DNA of 64,000 bases from BOG-908 sp963850605 (GCA_963850605.1 CAWKLX010000005.1:62001-126000), one strand, 5' to 3'; shown: positions 8,106-17,662, counted from the first letter of the stretch. Notes: generated from the sequence alone by a model not told the origin. Program-made: numbers and translations.

Positions 8106-10520
8106 CTGGCCGCGCCCCACATCCAGTCGAGGATTTCCGGCATGTCCTTGCCGTGCCGGTCGATATAGTGCTTGTGCTCGATCAGCTTGTCCTGAACCAG
8201 TTGACGCAGAGTGGCGCCGCGCCCACCGCATTTTGGCACCCGGTCGATCACCGCCTGCACCAGATGAAACCGGTCCATCCTGTTCTGCACGCGCATGTCG
8301 AACGGCGTGGTGATCGTGCCTTCCTCAATATAGCCGCTGACATGCAGGTTGCGATTGGTCCGCCGGTAGGTCAGGCGATGGATCAGCGACGGATAGCCGT
8401 GATACGCGAACACGATGTGCTTGTCGGTGGTGAACAGCGCATCGTAGTCCGCCTCGGAGAGACCGTGCGGATGTTCGCTGCACGATTGCAGCTTGAGAAG
8501 ATCGACCACGTTCACCACGCGTATCTTCAGCTCTGGCAGATGCACGCGCAGGATGGAGGTGGCGGCGAGTATCTCCAGCGTCGGCGTGTCGCCGCAGCAG
8601 GCCATCACCACGTCAGGCTCGCCACCCTGGTCGTTGCTGGCCCACTGCCAGATGCCCGCGCCTTCCGTGCAATGCACGACGGCCGCCTCCATGGACAGCC
8701 ATTGCGGCAGCGCGTGCTTGCCCGCCACCACCACATTCACGTAGTGCCGGCTGCGCAGGCAATGATCCATGGTGGACAGCAGACAGTTCGCATCCGGCGG
8801 CAGGTACACGCGGACGATATCGGCCTTCTTGTTGATCACGTGATCGATGAAGCCCGGATCCTGGTGCGTGAACCCGTTATGATCCTGCTGCCAGACATGC
8901 GAGGCGAGCAGGTAGTTCAACGACGAGATTTTTCGCCGCCACGGCAGTTCCAGCGTCACTTTCAGCCATTTGGCGTGTTGGCTGAACATGGAATCGACGA
9001 TGCGGATAAACGCCTCATAGCTGTTGAAGATGCCGTGCCGGCCGGTCAGCAGATAGCCTTCCAGCCAGCCCTCGCATTGGTGCTCGCTCAGCATCGAGTT
9101 CTACGACCCATCCCGCCGGAGCCAGGAATTCGTCGCTACCCGTGACCGCGGCATCCCATTGCCGGCTGGTGACCTCAAACACGGCGCCCAGCAGGTTGGA
9201 CAGCGTCTCATCAGGCCCGAACAAGCGGAAATTGCGATGCGCCGCATTGCTGGCGATCACGTCGCGCAGGAACAGCCCCAGAATGGCCGTGTCGCCAAGC
9301 GAGACCGACCCGGGAGACGGCACGTGCACGGCATGGTCGCGGAAGTCCGGCATGCGCAGGTCGCGCAGCAGCGTGCCGCCATTGGTGTGCGGGTTGGCAC
9401 CCATGCGGCGGTCGCCCACGGGCGCAGCGCGGACAAGTTCGGCGATCAGCCGGCCGTTCGCGTCGAACAGCTCCTCCGGCCGATAGCTCAGCATCCAGTC
9501 TTCCAGCAACTTCACATGCTGCGGATGCGCCGCGTCGACGATCAGCGGCACCTGGTGCGCGCGGAACGTACCTTCGATGGCCAATCCGTCCACCATCTTC
9601 GGCCCGGTCCAACCTTTCGGTGAGCGCAGCACGATCATCGGCCAGCGCGGACGCTCATGCCGCCCGATCTCCCGCGCGCCTGCCCGGATGCACCTGATAT
9701 CCTCGATGGCGGCATCGAGCGTCGCCGCCATCTTCTCGTGCATGATGTCGGGGTCGTCACCCTCGACGAAATAAGGTGTCCAGCCGCAGCCGCGGAAAAA
9801 CTGCTCCAGCTCGTCATGGTCGATGCGCGCCAGAACGGTCGGGTTGCTGATCTTGTAGCCGTTCAGGTGCAGGATCGGCAGCACGGTGCCATCGGTGATA
9901 CAGTCGAGGAATTTGTTGGAATGCCAGGCGGTGGCCAGCGGCCCCGTCTCGGCCTCGCCATCGCCCACCACGCAGGCGACGATCAGGTCAGGGTTGTCCA
10001 GCACCGCGCCAAATGCATGGCTGAGCGAGTAGCCGAGCTCGCCGCCCTCATGGATGGAACCGGGCGTGGTGGGGGCGACATGGCTGGAAATGCCGCCAGG
10101 AAACGAGAACTGGGTGAAGAACCGCTTCAGCCCGGCTTCATCCTGGCTGATGTCCGGATAAATCTCGCTATAGCTGCCTTCCATGTAGGTATTGGCAACA
10201 AGCGCGGGCCCGCCATGACCAGGGCCGGCGACATAAAACATGTCCAAGTCGTATTTCTTGATAACCCGGTTCAGATGAACATAGATGAAATTCTGCCCCG
10301 GCGTGGTGCCCCAATGGCCGACCACGAGCGACTTGACATGCGCCAACGTGAGAGGAACGCGCAGCAGCGGGTTGTCATAAAGGTAGATCTGGCCGACCGA
10401 CAGGTAATTGGCGGCGCGCCAATACGCGTTTGTCAACGCCCGTTCACCAGGCGTCATGACGTCCGCCCCGCTTGGCTTGTCCGCCATATACGGCAGACGC
10501 GGTTCCGCTGCTACGTCCAT
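8102..10520 (-). CDS. xfp: Xylulose-5-phosphate/fructose-6-phosphate phosphoketolase (frame broken once)
   Basis: Thiamine-dependent enzyme that splits X5P or F6P to acetyl phosphate plus G3P or E4P. Two overlapping minus-strand frames together give the whole family. Residues 1 to about 475 (10520 to about 9096) include the thiamine diphosphate region GDGEAETGPLATAWHSNK. The C-terminal 330 residues start near SEHQCEGWLEGYLLTGRHG. The break is at about 9095-9105, and the span is 3n+1 nt, so dropping one base restores about 805 residues, the usual length. An assembly error or recent inactivation are both possible. The ATG at 10520 follows an AAAGG ribosome site. A GTAGTTTCC box lies 65 nt upstream, and the gene heads the run down to atpG. 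Confidence 0.93.
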
Positions 10521-10585
10521 TGCTGAAAACCTTTTTCGTCGGGTGGTGCGCCACGCGTTTCTAGGCCAGGGCGTGCCGGCCCGGC

Positions 10586-10602
10586 AGAATCGGAAACTAC
10601 CT
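10586..10602 (-). promoter_or_regulatory. GTAGTTTCC box (copy 1), upstream of xfp
   Basis: On the minus strand this reads AGGTAGTTTCCGATTCT, 65 nt before the xfp start and pointing towards it. It is one of ten near-identical boxes in the window. The core GTAGTTTCCG is fully conserved. Confidence 0.75.
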
Positions 10603-10668
10603 ATCCCGGGTGCGGAGCCACCTTGCGCCCATATGGAAGGGAACCGCCTTGGCCGGCCGAAGCTGCCA

Positions 10669-11508
10669 TCAGGACAGCAATGGCACCGTCACCGCCGCCG
10701 GCGCGCGCATAGCGCCGTTCGCGGCACTCGCCTTGTCCGCCTTTTCCAATATGTCGAGGAACGGTTTCATGATGTCGATCGGCATCGGGAACACGATCGT
10801 CGAGTTCTGCTCCCCACCGATTTCGGTCAGCGTCTGCAGATAGCGAAGCTGCATTGCGGCGGGTATGCTGCCGAGAATCTTCGCGGCATCCACCAGGGTT
10901 TGCGAGGCCTGGAACTCCGCTTCCGCGTGGATGATCTTCGCCCGCCGGTCGCGTTCGGCCTCCGCCTGCTTGGCGATCGCCCGCACCATGTTTTCCGTGA
11001 GCTCCACCGTCCTGATCTCGACGTTGCTGACCTTGATGCCCCAGGTCTCCGTCTGCGCATCGAGGATGCTCTGCACGTCGGTGCTGAGTTTCTTCCGTTC
11101 GGACAGCATCTCGTCCAGCTCGTGCTGGCCGAGCACGGCGCGCAGCGTCGTCTGCGCCAACATGTTGGTCGCCGGGAGGTAGTCCTGCACCTGGATGATC
11201 GCGTGCTCCGGGTTGACCACGTTGAAATACAGCACAGCGTCGACCTTCATCGAGACGTTGTCGCGCGATATCACGTCCTGGCTCGGAATTTCAATCACCT
11301 GGATGCGCAGATCGACCCGCACCATTTCCTGGATGAGCGGGACCAGCAGCACCAGCCCCGGCCCGCGCACGCGGCTGAACCGGCCAAGCGTGAACACCAC
11401 GGCCCGCTCGTATTCCCGCAAGATCTTGACCGTGCCCGCGACAAGGGCGACGGCGATGATTGCCGCGATGAACGGCAGCACAAGCCCGATCATCGGAAAC
11501 ACCGCCAT
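10669..11508 (-). CDS. SPFH/stomatin-prohibitin family membrane protein
   Basis: 279-residue stomatin-like (band 7) protein. One N-terminal membrane helix (VLPFIAAIIAVALVAGTVKI) is followed by the SPFH domain with ERAVVFTLGRFSRVRGPGL and DVISRDNVSMKVDAVLYF. A helical, Ala/Glu-rich C-terminal region (KQAEAERDRRAKIIHAEAE) promotes oligomerisation. Such proteins form membrane scaffolds and often sit near proteases, but no NfeD partner is seen here. The ATG at 11508 is chosen because it overlaps the stop of the PRC-barrel gene as TGATG. An earlier start would overlap that gene by about 90 nt. Confidence 0.9.
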   Translation of the reverse strand: MAVFPMIGLVLPFIAAIIAVALVAGTVKILREYERAVVFTLGRFSRVRGPGLVLLVPLIQEMVRVDLRIQVIEIPSQDVISRDNVSMKVDAVLYFNVVNPEHAIIQVQDYLPATNMLAQTTLRAVLGQHELDEMLSERKKLSTDVQSILDAQTETWGIKVSNVEIRTVELTENMVRAIAKQAEAERDRRAKIIHAEAEFQASQTLVDAAKILGSIPAAMQLRYLQTLTEIGGEQNSTIVFPMPIDIMKPFLDILEKADKASAANGAMRAPAAVTVPLLS

Positions 11509-12333
11509 CACGACAGGACATCCTCGTGCACCGACGTCACTGTGCTCGCCGTGCTCTCCATCGTGTGTCGCGGCGGAAGAAACCTGGCCGGCCAATCGTA
11601 ATAGGCTTGCAGCAGCGCCTCATAGGCCCGATCCAACAGCCCGGTGGCGTCCCAGGGCGGGCTACCCTTTATCTTATAGCAGGTCAGATTCAGGTCAACC
11701 TTGCGTTCGTGCCAACTGATGTTGAGAACCGAGGCCGGAGACAGCAACACGTGACGGCCGAACCACCAGTTGCGCGTATCGACGACCAGATAGCGGATGT
11801 CCCAATTGTCATCCTCGATCAGGAAAGTTTCCAAGTGGCCAATCTCGCCGTCGGTCGCATGGATGTTGTACCCGGTCACTTCCGTCACGCTGCGCAAATG
11901 TGGATCACCCGTCCCGTGAGGGCCATGCGGAGCACCGGCGAGCATCGAGGCGCCGACATGCGGGGCGGCAAGCGGTTCCGCGATAACGTTGCGGCCATAT
12001 TGGACGCCACCCCATATTGGGTCCACACCGTAATAGCTGTAGAGACTGTATTCCATCTGCAAGGATACCGGTTGGTCGGCGGAGATTGCAGGGCTTTTCT
12101 CGACCTGGCCGCGTGTCAGCTTCACCAGTAATGCTCGGCCCGGTATGTCGGCCCGGTCGATGGCGCTCGGGTGAAGCAGCAGCTTCCGGTTTTCCAGCCA
12201 GTTGCCCGCATCGACCACCAGCCAGCGCAGCTTCCATGTCGAATTCATCAAACAGGAAGTCGCTGACAGTGCCGATCTTGCCATCGCTGGCCTCGATCGA
12301 AAAATCTTTGAACGCCAATCCCTGCTGCAGCAT
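11508..12333 (-). CDS. PRC-barrel domain protein (frame broken once)
   Basis: Two PRC-barrel repeats. The first begins FSIEASDGKIGTVSDFLFD and continues WKLRWLVVDAGNWL. The second carries GYNIHATDGEIGHLE and WDIRYLVVDTRNWW. The first ~33 residues and the rest are in different frames. One extra base at about 12237 (between GAC and TGG) explains the break, since the span is 3n+1 nt and removing it gives about 274 residues with a family-typical join. PRC-barrel proteins of this kind are often soluble stress-associated proteins of unknown function. A GTAGTTTCC box lies 85 nt upstream of the ATG. The gene overlaps the SPFH gene and is probably co-transcribed with it. Confidence 0.85.
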
Positions 12334-12418
12334 GAGCCATTCCTTCTTGAGTTGGTGCCGAACGCATCGGCTCCGACACTGTCTTATAAGACACTGCTAT
12401 CTTCCGCGTTTCCACGTC

Positions 12419-12435
12419 AGGGTCGGAAACTACTT
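12419..12435 (-). promoter_or_regulatory. GTAGTTTCC box (copy 2), upstream of the PRC-barrel gene
   Basis: Minus strand AAGTAGTTTCCGACCCT, 85 nt before the PRC-barrel ATG and oriented towards it. It shares the invariant GTAGTTTCCG core. Confidence 0.75.
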
Positions 12436-12473
12436 ACTTCGAGCAGCCGCCGATTTGTTTAAGTAAGCTCGGC

Positions 12474-13058
12474 TTAGCTGCTGCCTGTTGCAGGCTGTGG
12501 AGCCAGCGCGGGTTGCTTGGTCTGGCGGTGTTCACCCACCCACCACGCCAATCCTCCGAGCCCGACGAACAGGCAGGTCACAACAGTCAACAGGAGCGGC
12601 GACTGATCCAGCCAGCCAAGTCCCGGAACGAAGAAGAATAGCAGAGCACCGACAGCGCATATCTGCCACACCCGAGCCTGCACGCCGGCGACGAACGTGC
12701 CCAGCGCCAGCAACGTGACCATCGACAGAGAGGTCGCGTTCGCATTCATGACGCCACGTACACCCTCGTTCGACAGCAAGTAGATGGCAAGGAGCAGTGC
12801 ACACCAGTTCAATGCAACGCGATACACGAGGCCAAGCCGCTCATGTCTGTCAGCGAAATGGCTCCAGCCTTCAGCGACCGTGATCACGCCGAAAACGGGG
12901 GTAAGAATTACCCAGTAGCTGACCGGAAGGCGGAACACGACGCCAACCAGAGCCAGAACCAGCATGGCGATATAGAAGATATCATGCAGAAACCATCGCA
13001 TCGCGACAGAGCCGGTCTTCGGTGCCGCCACGGCCGGTGTGATGGAAACGCTGCTCAT
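12474..13058 (-). CDS. Six-helix integral membrane protein, unknown function
   Basis: 194 residues with six predicted membrane helices, at roughly 22-42, 47-66, 77-95, 108-128, 130-150 and 153-174, short loops and a polar proline-rich tail. I do not recognise a family with confidence. The helix pairs and tryptophan-rich boundaries recall small SPW/HdeD-like membrane proteins. It stands alone between two intergenic regions, with a GTAGTTTCC box 54 nt upstream, so it belongs to the same putative regulon as its neighbours. Confidence 0.75.
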   Translation of the reverse strand: MSSVSITPAVAAPKTGSVAMRWFLHDIFYIAMLVLALVGVVFRLPVSYWVILTPVFGVITVAEGWSHFADRHERLGLVYRVALNWCALLLAIYLLSNEGVRGVMNANATSLSMVTLLALGTFVAGVQARVWQICAVGALLFFFVPGLGWLDQSPLLLTVVTCLFVGLGGLAWWVGEHRQTKQPALAPQPATGSS

Positions 13059-13112
13059 GATGGAGACCTTTACGCGAACGCCTTCACCTACGCGGCGGCC
13101 GGTCCTCTCGGC

Positions 13113-13129
13113 AGGATCGGAAACTACTC
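13113..13129 (-). promoter_or_regulatory. GTAGTTTCC box (copy 3), upstream of the six-helix protein
   Basis: Minus strand GAGTAGTTTCCGATCCT, 54 nt before the ATG of the membrane protein gene and pointing towards it. Confidence 0.75.
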
Positions 13130-13244
13130 AGTTCGCCGCCTGCGGGCGAGAAAGGCCTCGGCCGACTTTTCTACAACGAGGAACCCTTTCACAGCGCTTG
13201 CCCATTTCAAGCGTCATTGTCTAAACCACGACTTCGGTGGGTCC

Positions 13245-13421
13245 CTACATCAGCCCCGCGGCGCGCGCGACACTGGCCGCACGCACTGCGTAGTGTGTCT
13301 TTCGCCAGGCCTTGTAGCACTCGGCGGCTGTGGCTAGTTTGGCTTCGAATGCCTCATCGCTGATCTAAGCGGAGGTCTTAAGGAATTCACCGCTACAGGG
13401 ATTGATGCTTTCGTAGCTCAT
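13245..13421 (-). pseudogene. N-terminal remnant of an aldehyde dehydrogenase (succinate-semialdehyde type)
   Basis: Reading down from the ATG at 13421 gives MSYESINPCSGEFLKTSA, then an in-frame TAG at 13365-13367. The same frame continues ISDEAFEAKLATAAECYKAW and on to AARAAGL-like residues before a stop at 13245. This is the N-terminal ~58 residues of the NAD(P)-aldehyde dehydrogenase family (compare the SSADH opening 'INPATGE'). The remaining ~400 residues, including the catalytic Cys and Glu, are absent from the window. It is therefore a decayed fragment, with one nonsense codon plus truncation, left between ohyA and the membrane protein gene. Confidence 0.75.
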
Positions 13422-13452
13422 GACGGGATCCGCGTCTGGCCGGCTGGATCGG

Positions 13453-15057
13453 TTAGGCGTGAATGGGAGACCGGTGCAGATCGTGCAGAGCCAGAAAAGC
13501 CTTGAACAACACGCGTGGATCGAATTTGCCCTGATACATGGGGGGCGGCGCGCGATGCAGGCCGAGCAGGCTGTATACGGCCAACTGCGCCGAGCGGATC
13601 GAGTATTCCACGGTGAACACGACGTCATCCGGCACTTCGCAGAACTGCCCGGTGAAGGCGAGGTTCTGCCAACCGGCGGGGCGGACAGCCGGCCGGTCGC
13701 CAGCGGCACGTGGCATGAATTGCGCGGTGATGAACGGCATCATGCAGGGTATGCAGGTTGCACTCCCCAGGATATTGGCAGCTTCGTCCTTGATGCGCAG
13801 ATGGCCCAATATCTCGATCATGATTTCGCGCCCGGAGCATTCGGACATCGGCTTGCGAACATGATCGCCGGGCGTGTCCACGGCCAGGCCGTAGCCCCAG
13901 AAAACATCTACATTGTCCGGCTGGCTCATGAAATGCGGCTGGTACGGGATAACGATGGAAGCGAGCCAGCTTGATTTGGGAAAAGTGATCAGGCCGCCCT
14001 CGCCGGGAACGTTGCCAGTCTTGTCACGTACGAGGCGGAGGAAGGTCGGCTCATACAGAGTGGTGGTGAAGGAGACCCATTGAGATTTCTCCACCGAACT
14101 GGTGAACACTGCAGGATGGCCGAATTCCGGCCGACCAATGGCAAGCGCTTTCCACAAGGCCCAGGCGCTGCCTTCCGTTGGGCTGGGTTCGGCCGCGCTT
14201 TCCATCGTGCCGAACGTGGCGCCGTCCGTCATCGATCCGAGCGTTACCAGCACGAGGTCCTGCGCGGCAACGACGATGCGCCTTGCCATGCCGCCGCGTT
14301 CGAGCTCGATCGCGCTGACCCTGCGTTCGGTCCCGTCGTCCTGCAGTTGCAGATTGGTGACGCGGGTGGCAAATTCGAAACGCACACCGCGTTCGTTCAG
14401 CCACTTATGCAGTGGCCGCACAAGAGAATCATACTGGTTGTAGGTGGTCCGCATGATACCGGACAGCCGGTCGAAGCCGTCGATCATGTGAGCGAAGCGG
14501 TTCAGGTATCGCTTGAATTCCACTGCGGAATGCCACGCTTGGAAAGCGAAGGTGGTGCACCACATGAACCAGAAATCGGTGGTGAAAAACGAGGCGTCGA
14601 ACTGGTCTGCGATCGTCGTGCGGCCGAGCAGCGCTTCAGGTTCCAACACAAGCCGTTCGATGGTCAGGATGTGCTGCTCATGCAGGCCAAGCAATGGCGC
14701 AATCTGCCGTTCACCTTGACGGAACAGGCGTGACTTTGATGATGTCTTCATCGTCCTGTTCCACTGGAATATCTCGTCCGTGACAGTCTGGCTGTCATCC
14801 AGCGTCGGGATGGAGGCGAACAGATCGAACGTACACAGATACTTGCTTTCCAGCATGCGGCCGCCGCGCATGGAATAGCCGTCTTTCGGTGACCCGGAAG
14901 CATCCAGGCTGCCACCAGGCGTTTCCATCTCCTCCAGGATGGTGATGTTGTTGCCAATCATGTCGCCGTCCCGGATCAGGAACGCGGCCGCTGCCATCGA
15001 GGCAATGCCGCCGCCGACGAGGTAGGCTTTTGGTGTATCGACGCTGCCGGGAGACAT
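13453..15057 (-). CDS. ohyA: Oleate hydratase (MCRA family)
   Basis: FAD-dependent enzyme adding water to the cis-9 double bond of oleate to give 10-hydroxystearate, 534 residues. The N-terminal FAD fold shows YLVGGGIASMAAAAFLIRD and ILEEMETPGGSLD, and GYSMRGGRMLESKY carries the region with the catalytic glutamate. Further family segments are FWFMWCTTFAFQAWHSAVEF and TFPKSSWLASIVIPYQPHF. The role may be membrane lipid detoxification or adaptation. The gene is monocistronic with its own GTAGTTTCC-like box 53 nt upstream. Confidence 0.94.
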   Translation of the reverse strand: MSPGSVDTPKAYLVGGGIASMAAAAFLIRDGDMIGNNITILEEMETPGGSLDASGSPKDGYSMRGGRMLESKYLCTFDLFASIPTLDDSQTVTDEIFQWNRTMKTSSKSRLFRQGERQIAPLLGLHEQHILTIERLVLEPEALLGRTTIADQFDASFFTTDFWFMWCTTFAFQAWHSAVEFKRYLNRFAHMIDGFDRLSGIMRTTYNQYDSLVRPLHKWLNERGVRFEFATRVTNLQLQDDGTERRVSAIELERGGMARRIVVAAQDLVLVTLGSMTDGATFGTMESAAEPSPTEGSAWALWKALAIGRPEFGHPAVFTSSVEKSQWVSFTTTLYEPTFLRLVRDKTGNVPGEGGLITFPKSSWLASIVIPYQPHFMSQPDNVDVFWGYGLAVDTPGDHVRKPMSECSGREIMIEILGHLRIKDEAANILGSATCIPCMMPFITAQFMPRAAGDRPAVRPAGWQNLAFTGQFCEVPDDVVFTVEYSIRSAQLAVYSLLGLHRAPPPMYQGKFDPRVLFKAFLALHDLHRSPIHA

Positions 15058-15110
15058 ATGTGGGCCTTTCAGGGTGGCCCGTCATTTTGGCTAAATTGGC
15101 AGCGCGCGTC

Positions 15111-15127
15111 AGGTTCGGAAAGTACCT
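15111..15127 (-). promoter_or_regulatory. GTAGTTTCC-like box (copy 4), upstream of ohyA
   Basis: Minus strand AGGTACTTTCCGAACCT, one mismatch in the core (C for G), 53 nt before the ohyA ATG and pointing towards it. The ends AGGT/ACCT form an inverted repeat. Confidence 0.65.
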
Positions 15128-15179
15128 AATCAAGTCAAATCAGAACCTCTCATTTGAAAACGGTTTGCCTGCCTCCTCC

Positions 15180-15196
15180 GCGTAGCTTCCGAAGCT
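15180..15196 (+). promoter_or_regulatory. Degenerate GTAGTTTCC-like box, no gene downstream
   Basis: Plus strand GCGTAGCTTCCGAAGCT, one base different from the box at 19646. No plus-strand gene follows within several kilobases. It sits 52 nt from the ohyA box in back-to-back orientation, like the pair at 19594/19646, and may be a relic. The rest of 15058-15276 holds nothing else I can name. Confidence 0.35.
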
Positions 15197-15276
15197 GCCC
15201 CCCCAGCCCAGCCCAGCCCAGCCATTGCCGGCACCATTGATGCGCCTTTGTCGGTACTCATGCCGTCCGCTGGGGG

Positions 15277-15837
15277 TTACACGGCCCCCTCACGCTGAAG
15301 CGACGCCGCGATTTCGGCGGAAAGCAGATCGACAACACTGGCGATGGCTGCCACGCGTGCCGCATCGTCCGTCGTCGTCGCGGGCGGCCCGGTGAACGAG
15401 ACTTGCCCGCCGCGTTCATCCGCATCCGTGGCGCGGCGCAAGATCGTCCAATGCGCGGTCAGCACGCAGTGTCCATCCGGCCAGGAGTCCAGGGCATCGA
15501 CGGTGACGAGAAGTTGCGTGGCAGTCGGGTCTGCCGGCGGGCTGAGCGTGAGGCGGCTGCCATGCAATCGAGACAACAGGCCGGCTTGCAGCGCATGAGT
15601 AATGCCTTGGGACAGGCGCTCGCTCCAGCGCCCAGTGCGGCTGGCGGCCACCTCGTGCGGGCCGGCGCGCGTCAGGATGTCGGTAGTGTCCAGGTAGTCG
15701 GGCACCAGCACGGTTTGCAGTTGAACCGCCGCGCCGGCCGTGGCGGGTTGGCTATCCCCGGCTGCGGGCGCTGCTAGCAGGAACAGCCGGGTGGACGGGC
15801 CGGAGGCGCACAGCTGCCAGAATAAGGCAAAAGCCAA
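15277..15837 (-). CDS. PqiC-like ABC-transport auxiliary lipoprotein
   Basis: 186 residues. A short hydrophobic leader ends in a lipobox-like FWQLC at residue 10, followed by SGPSTRLFLL, the S-x-x-T-R-x-x-x-L opening typical of PqiC (DUF330) lipoproteins that partner MCE proteins. It is the last gene of the mlaE-mlaF-mlaD run and starts 22 nt after mlaD. It is probably anchored in the outer membrane and takes part in lipid movement across the periplasm. The leader is short and the start is uncertain. Confidence 0.75.
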   Translation of the reverse strand: MAFALFWQLCASGPSTRLFLLAAPAAGDSQPATAGAAVQLQTVLVPDYLDTTDILTRAGPHEVAASRTGRWSERLSQGITHALQAGLLSRLHGSRLTLSPPADPTATQLLVTVDALDSWPDGHCVLTAHWTILRRATDADERGGQVSFTGPPATTTDDAARVAAIASVVDLLSAEIAASLQREGAV

Positions 15838-15858
15838 GCGCCATGGGCCCAGAGATTT

Positions 15859-16827
15859 TCATTTCGGTGCGTGCCCCAGAAGCGTGCTGGCCGGAGCACG
15901 CTGAAGGTCGCGCGTGAAACTGCGTAGCGAGCTGGCACTTGCGGCCAGATCGCGCAGGATGGCCTGCACATCCGCGCGTTCCGGCGAGCGAGCGGCGGTG
16001 GCGGTATTCAGCGACGCCGTCAGCGTGTCGGCCTGCGCCAGCGCGGTGGCAGCGCGTGCAAGCACCACATTCAGGCGCGAACTTGCGTCCGCCAGCACGC
16101 GATTGCCGGCCAGGCTCAACCGGTCCATGCCGGCCAGGGTCCGGCCGGCATCGGCCTGCACGGCGTGGATGGCTGCGGTGGCCGCCTGCAACGTCGCGCG
16201 CGCGTCCCCGGTGGCCAGCAGCACGTTCTGCGCGAGCGGCGCGGTCCTGCTGCCCAGATCGTCAAGAATGCGTTGCAGAGCAGTCAGCACTCGCGATGCC
16301 TTGTCGGCCAGCGCCGGCAGGTTCAGCTCGGTCAGCTGATCCTTCAGATGCTGCATGTCCGAGGTGACGGAGGGGATTTCCAGCACGCCGCTGGCCGAAG
16401 TTTCCGCGGCGGGACCCGGTCGGAAATCGAGATCGACGGCCAGTTGGCCGGTGACGAGGCTTTGCGCCACCAATTGTGCGTGCAAGCCGGCTTGCACGGC
16501 GCGGCGCAGCTCCGCGTCGCCCGGTGCCGGCGTGCCGTCCGTCCAAGCAAGCTGCCCCGGGTCCAATTCGAGGAAAACCGGGATCACGGCGTGCAGGTCG
16601 GAGAGTTTCACATGCACACGCATGCTTTTCACCAGGCCGACCTTCACCCCGCGGAATGTCACCGGCGCGCCGACAGACAGGCCGGCGACCGAGCCGGGAA
16701 AATACGTGACTGCCGGGACCGTGGTGGTGAACAGGCGCATGCCGCCAAACACCAGGATAGCTGCCACGCCCAGTGCCGATCCGCCCAGCACGAACGCCCC
16801 GACGGCGAGAGAATTGCGTTCAGCCAT
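15859..16827 (-). CDS. mlaD: MCE/MlaD-type lipid-binding membrane protein
   Basis: 322 residues. One N-terminal membrane helix (VGAFVLGGSALGVAAILVFGG) is followed by one MCE domain (about residues 40-115, with GSVAGLSVGAPVTFRGVKVG) and a long alanine-rich helical tail. That tail resembles longer MCE proteins (YebT/PqiB-like or Mce4) more than the short E. coli MlaD. It likely forms a hexameric ring passing lipids between the ABC permease and the lipoprotein. The ATG at 16827 gives M-A-E-R-N-S and overlaps the end of mlaF by 8 nt. Confidence 0.88.
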   Translation of the reverse strand: MAERNSLAVGAFVLGGSALGVAAILVFGGMRLFTTTVPAVTYFPGSVAGLSVGAPVTFRGVKVGLVKSMRVHVKLSDLHAVIPVFLELDPGQLAWTDGTPAPGDAELRRAVQAGLHAQLVAQSLVTGQLAVDLDFRPGPAAETSASGVLEIPSVTSDMQHLKDQLTELNLPALADKASRVLTALQRILDDLGSRTAPLAQNVLLATGDARATLQAATAAIHAVQADAGRTLAGMDRLSLAGNRVLADASSRLNVVLARAATALAQADTLTASLNTATAARSPERADVQAILRDLAASASSLRSFTRDLQRAPASTLLGHAPK

Positions 16828-17614
16828 AAGTAGGCGCACCTGGCGAAGGTGGCAGCGCGCGGTTCATGAACGCGTGCACGGTGGGATGCGTGCAGCTTTC
16901 GCGCAACGCGCTGGGCGCGCCGTGGGCGATTGGCATCTGCGTGTCCGCATCGAGGAAGATGCCGTCGTCAGCGATGGCGAGCAGGCTGGGCAGTTCGTGG
17001 CTGACCATCACCACCGTCACACCCAGCGCGTCGCGCAGAACCTGAATCAGCTCGTCCAGGCGTCTGGATGATATCGGGTCCAGGCCGGCCGATGGTTCGT
17101 CGAGGAACAGCATGTCCGGCTCCAGCGCCAGCGCGCGCGCCAGGCCTACGCGTTTGGCCATGCCGCCGCTGAGGTCGGCCGGCATCGCGTCTCCGCCTGT
17201 GTCCAGCCCGACCAGCGCCAGTTTCAACTTGGCAAGGGCGGCAATGTCGGCAGGCTTCAGCTCGGTAAACATCTGCAGCGGCAGCGAAACATTCTGTTCG
17301 GCGGTCATGGAACTCCACAGCGCGCCGCCCTGGAACAGCACGCCGAAGCGGCGGCTGATGTCCGCCCGGCGCCCTTTGGTCGCGGCCCAGTAGTCTTCCC
17401 TGCCGAACAGGATATGGCCTGCGGTGGGCCGCAGCAGGCCGATCAGTGCTTTCAGCAGCGTGCTCTTGCCGCAGCCGCTGCCGCCCATGATGGCGAAGAT
17501 GGAGCCTGCGCGGACATCGAAGCTGATGTTGTGCTGCACGGGCATATCGCCGTAGCCGATGGCGAGGTCGGCCACGCTAAGCAAGGAGAGCCAAGCACGC
17601 GACAGCACGGACAA
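16820..17614 (-). CDS. mlaF: MlaF-type ABC transporter ATPase
   Basis: 264 residues, the ATP-binding subunit of an MCE lipid transporter. Walker A is GGSGCGKST, the Q-loop lies in GVLFQGGALWSSMT, the signature is LSGGMAKRVGLARAL, Walker B is MLFLDEPSAGLDP, and the H-loop is MVSHE. LFQGGALWSS is typical of the MlaF branch. A palindromic repeat lies between it and mlaE upstream, and it overlaps mlaD downstream. Confidence 0.93.
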   Translation of the reverse strand: MSVLSRAWLSLLSVADLAIGYGDMPVQHNISFDVRAGSIFAIMGGSGCGKSTLLKALIGLLRPTAGHILFGREDYWAATKGRRADISRRFGVLFQGGALWSSMTAEQNVSLPLQMFTELKPADIAALAKLKLALVGLDTGGDAMPADLSGGMAKRVGLARALALEPDMLFLDEPSAGLDPISSRRLDELIQVLRDALGVTVVMVSHELPSLLAIADDGIFLDADTQMPIAHGAPSALRESCTHPTVHAFMNRALPPSPGAPTYG

Positions 17615-17655
17615 AAGTCGTTTGCTTCTTTTCTTCAGAAAAGAAGGCCTTCCTT
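17610..17655. repeat. Hairpin repeat, right-arm copy (3' of mlaE)
   Basis: Single right arm with a CTTCTTTTCTT/AAGAAAAGAAG-like stem and adjacent ACAAAAGT. It lies just after the mlaE stop in the minus direction and touches the mlaF start region. Confidence 0.7.
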
Positions 17656-17662
17656 CCTTCCA

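Noticed and set aside
8102..10520. Programmed ribosomal frameshift in xfp
   Set aside because: No slippery run or downstream structure is evident at the break, and the same +1 sign recurs in five unrelated genes, so a single-base error or mutation is simpler.
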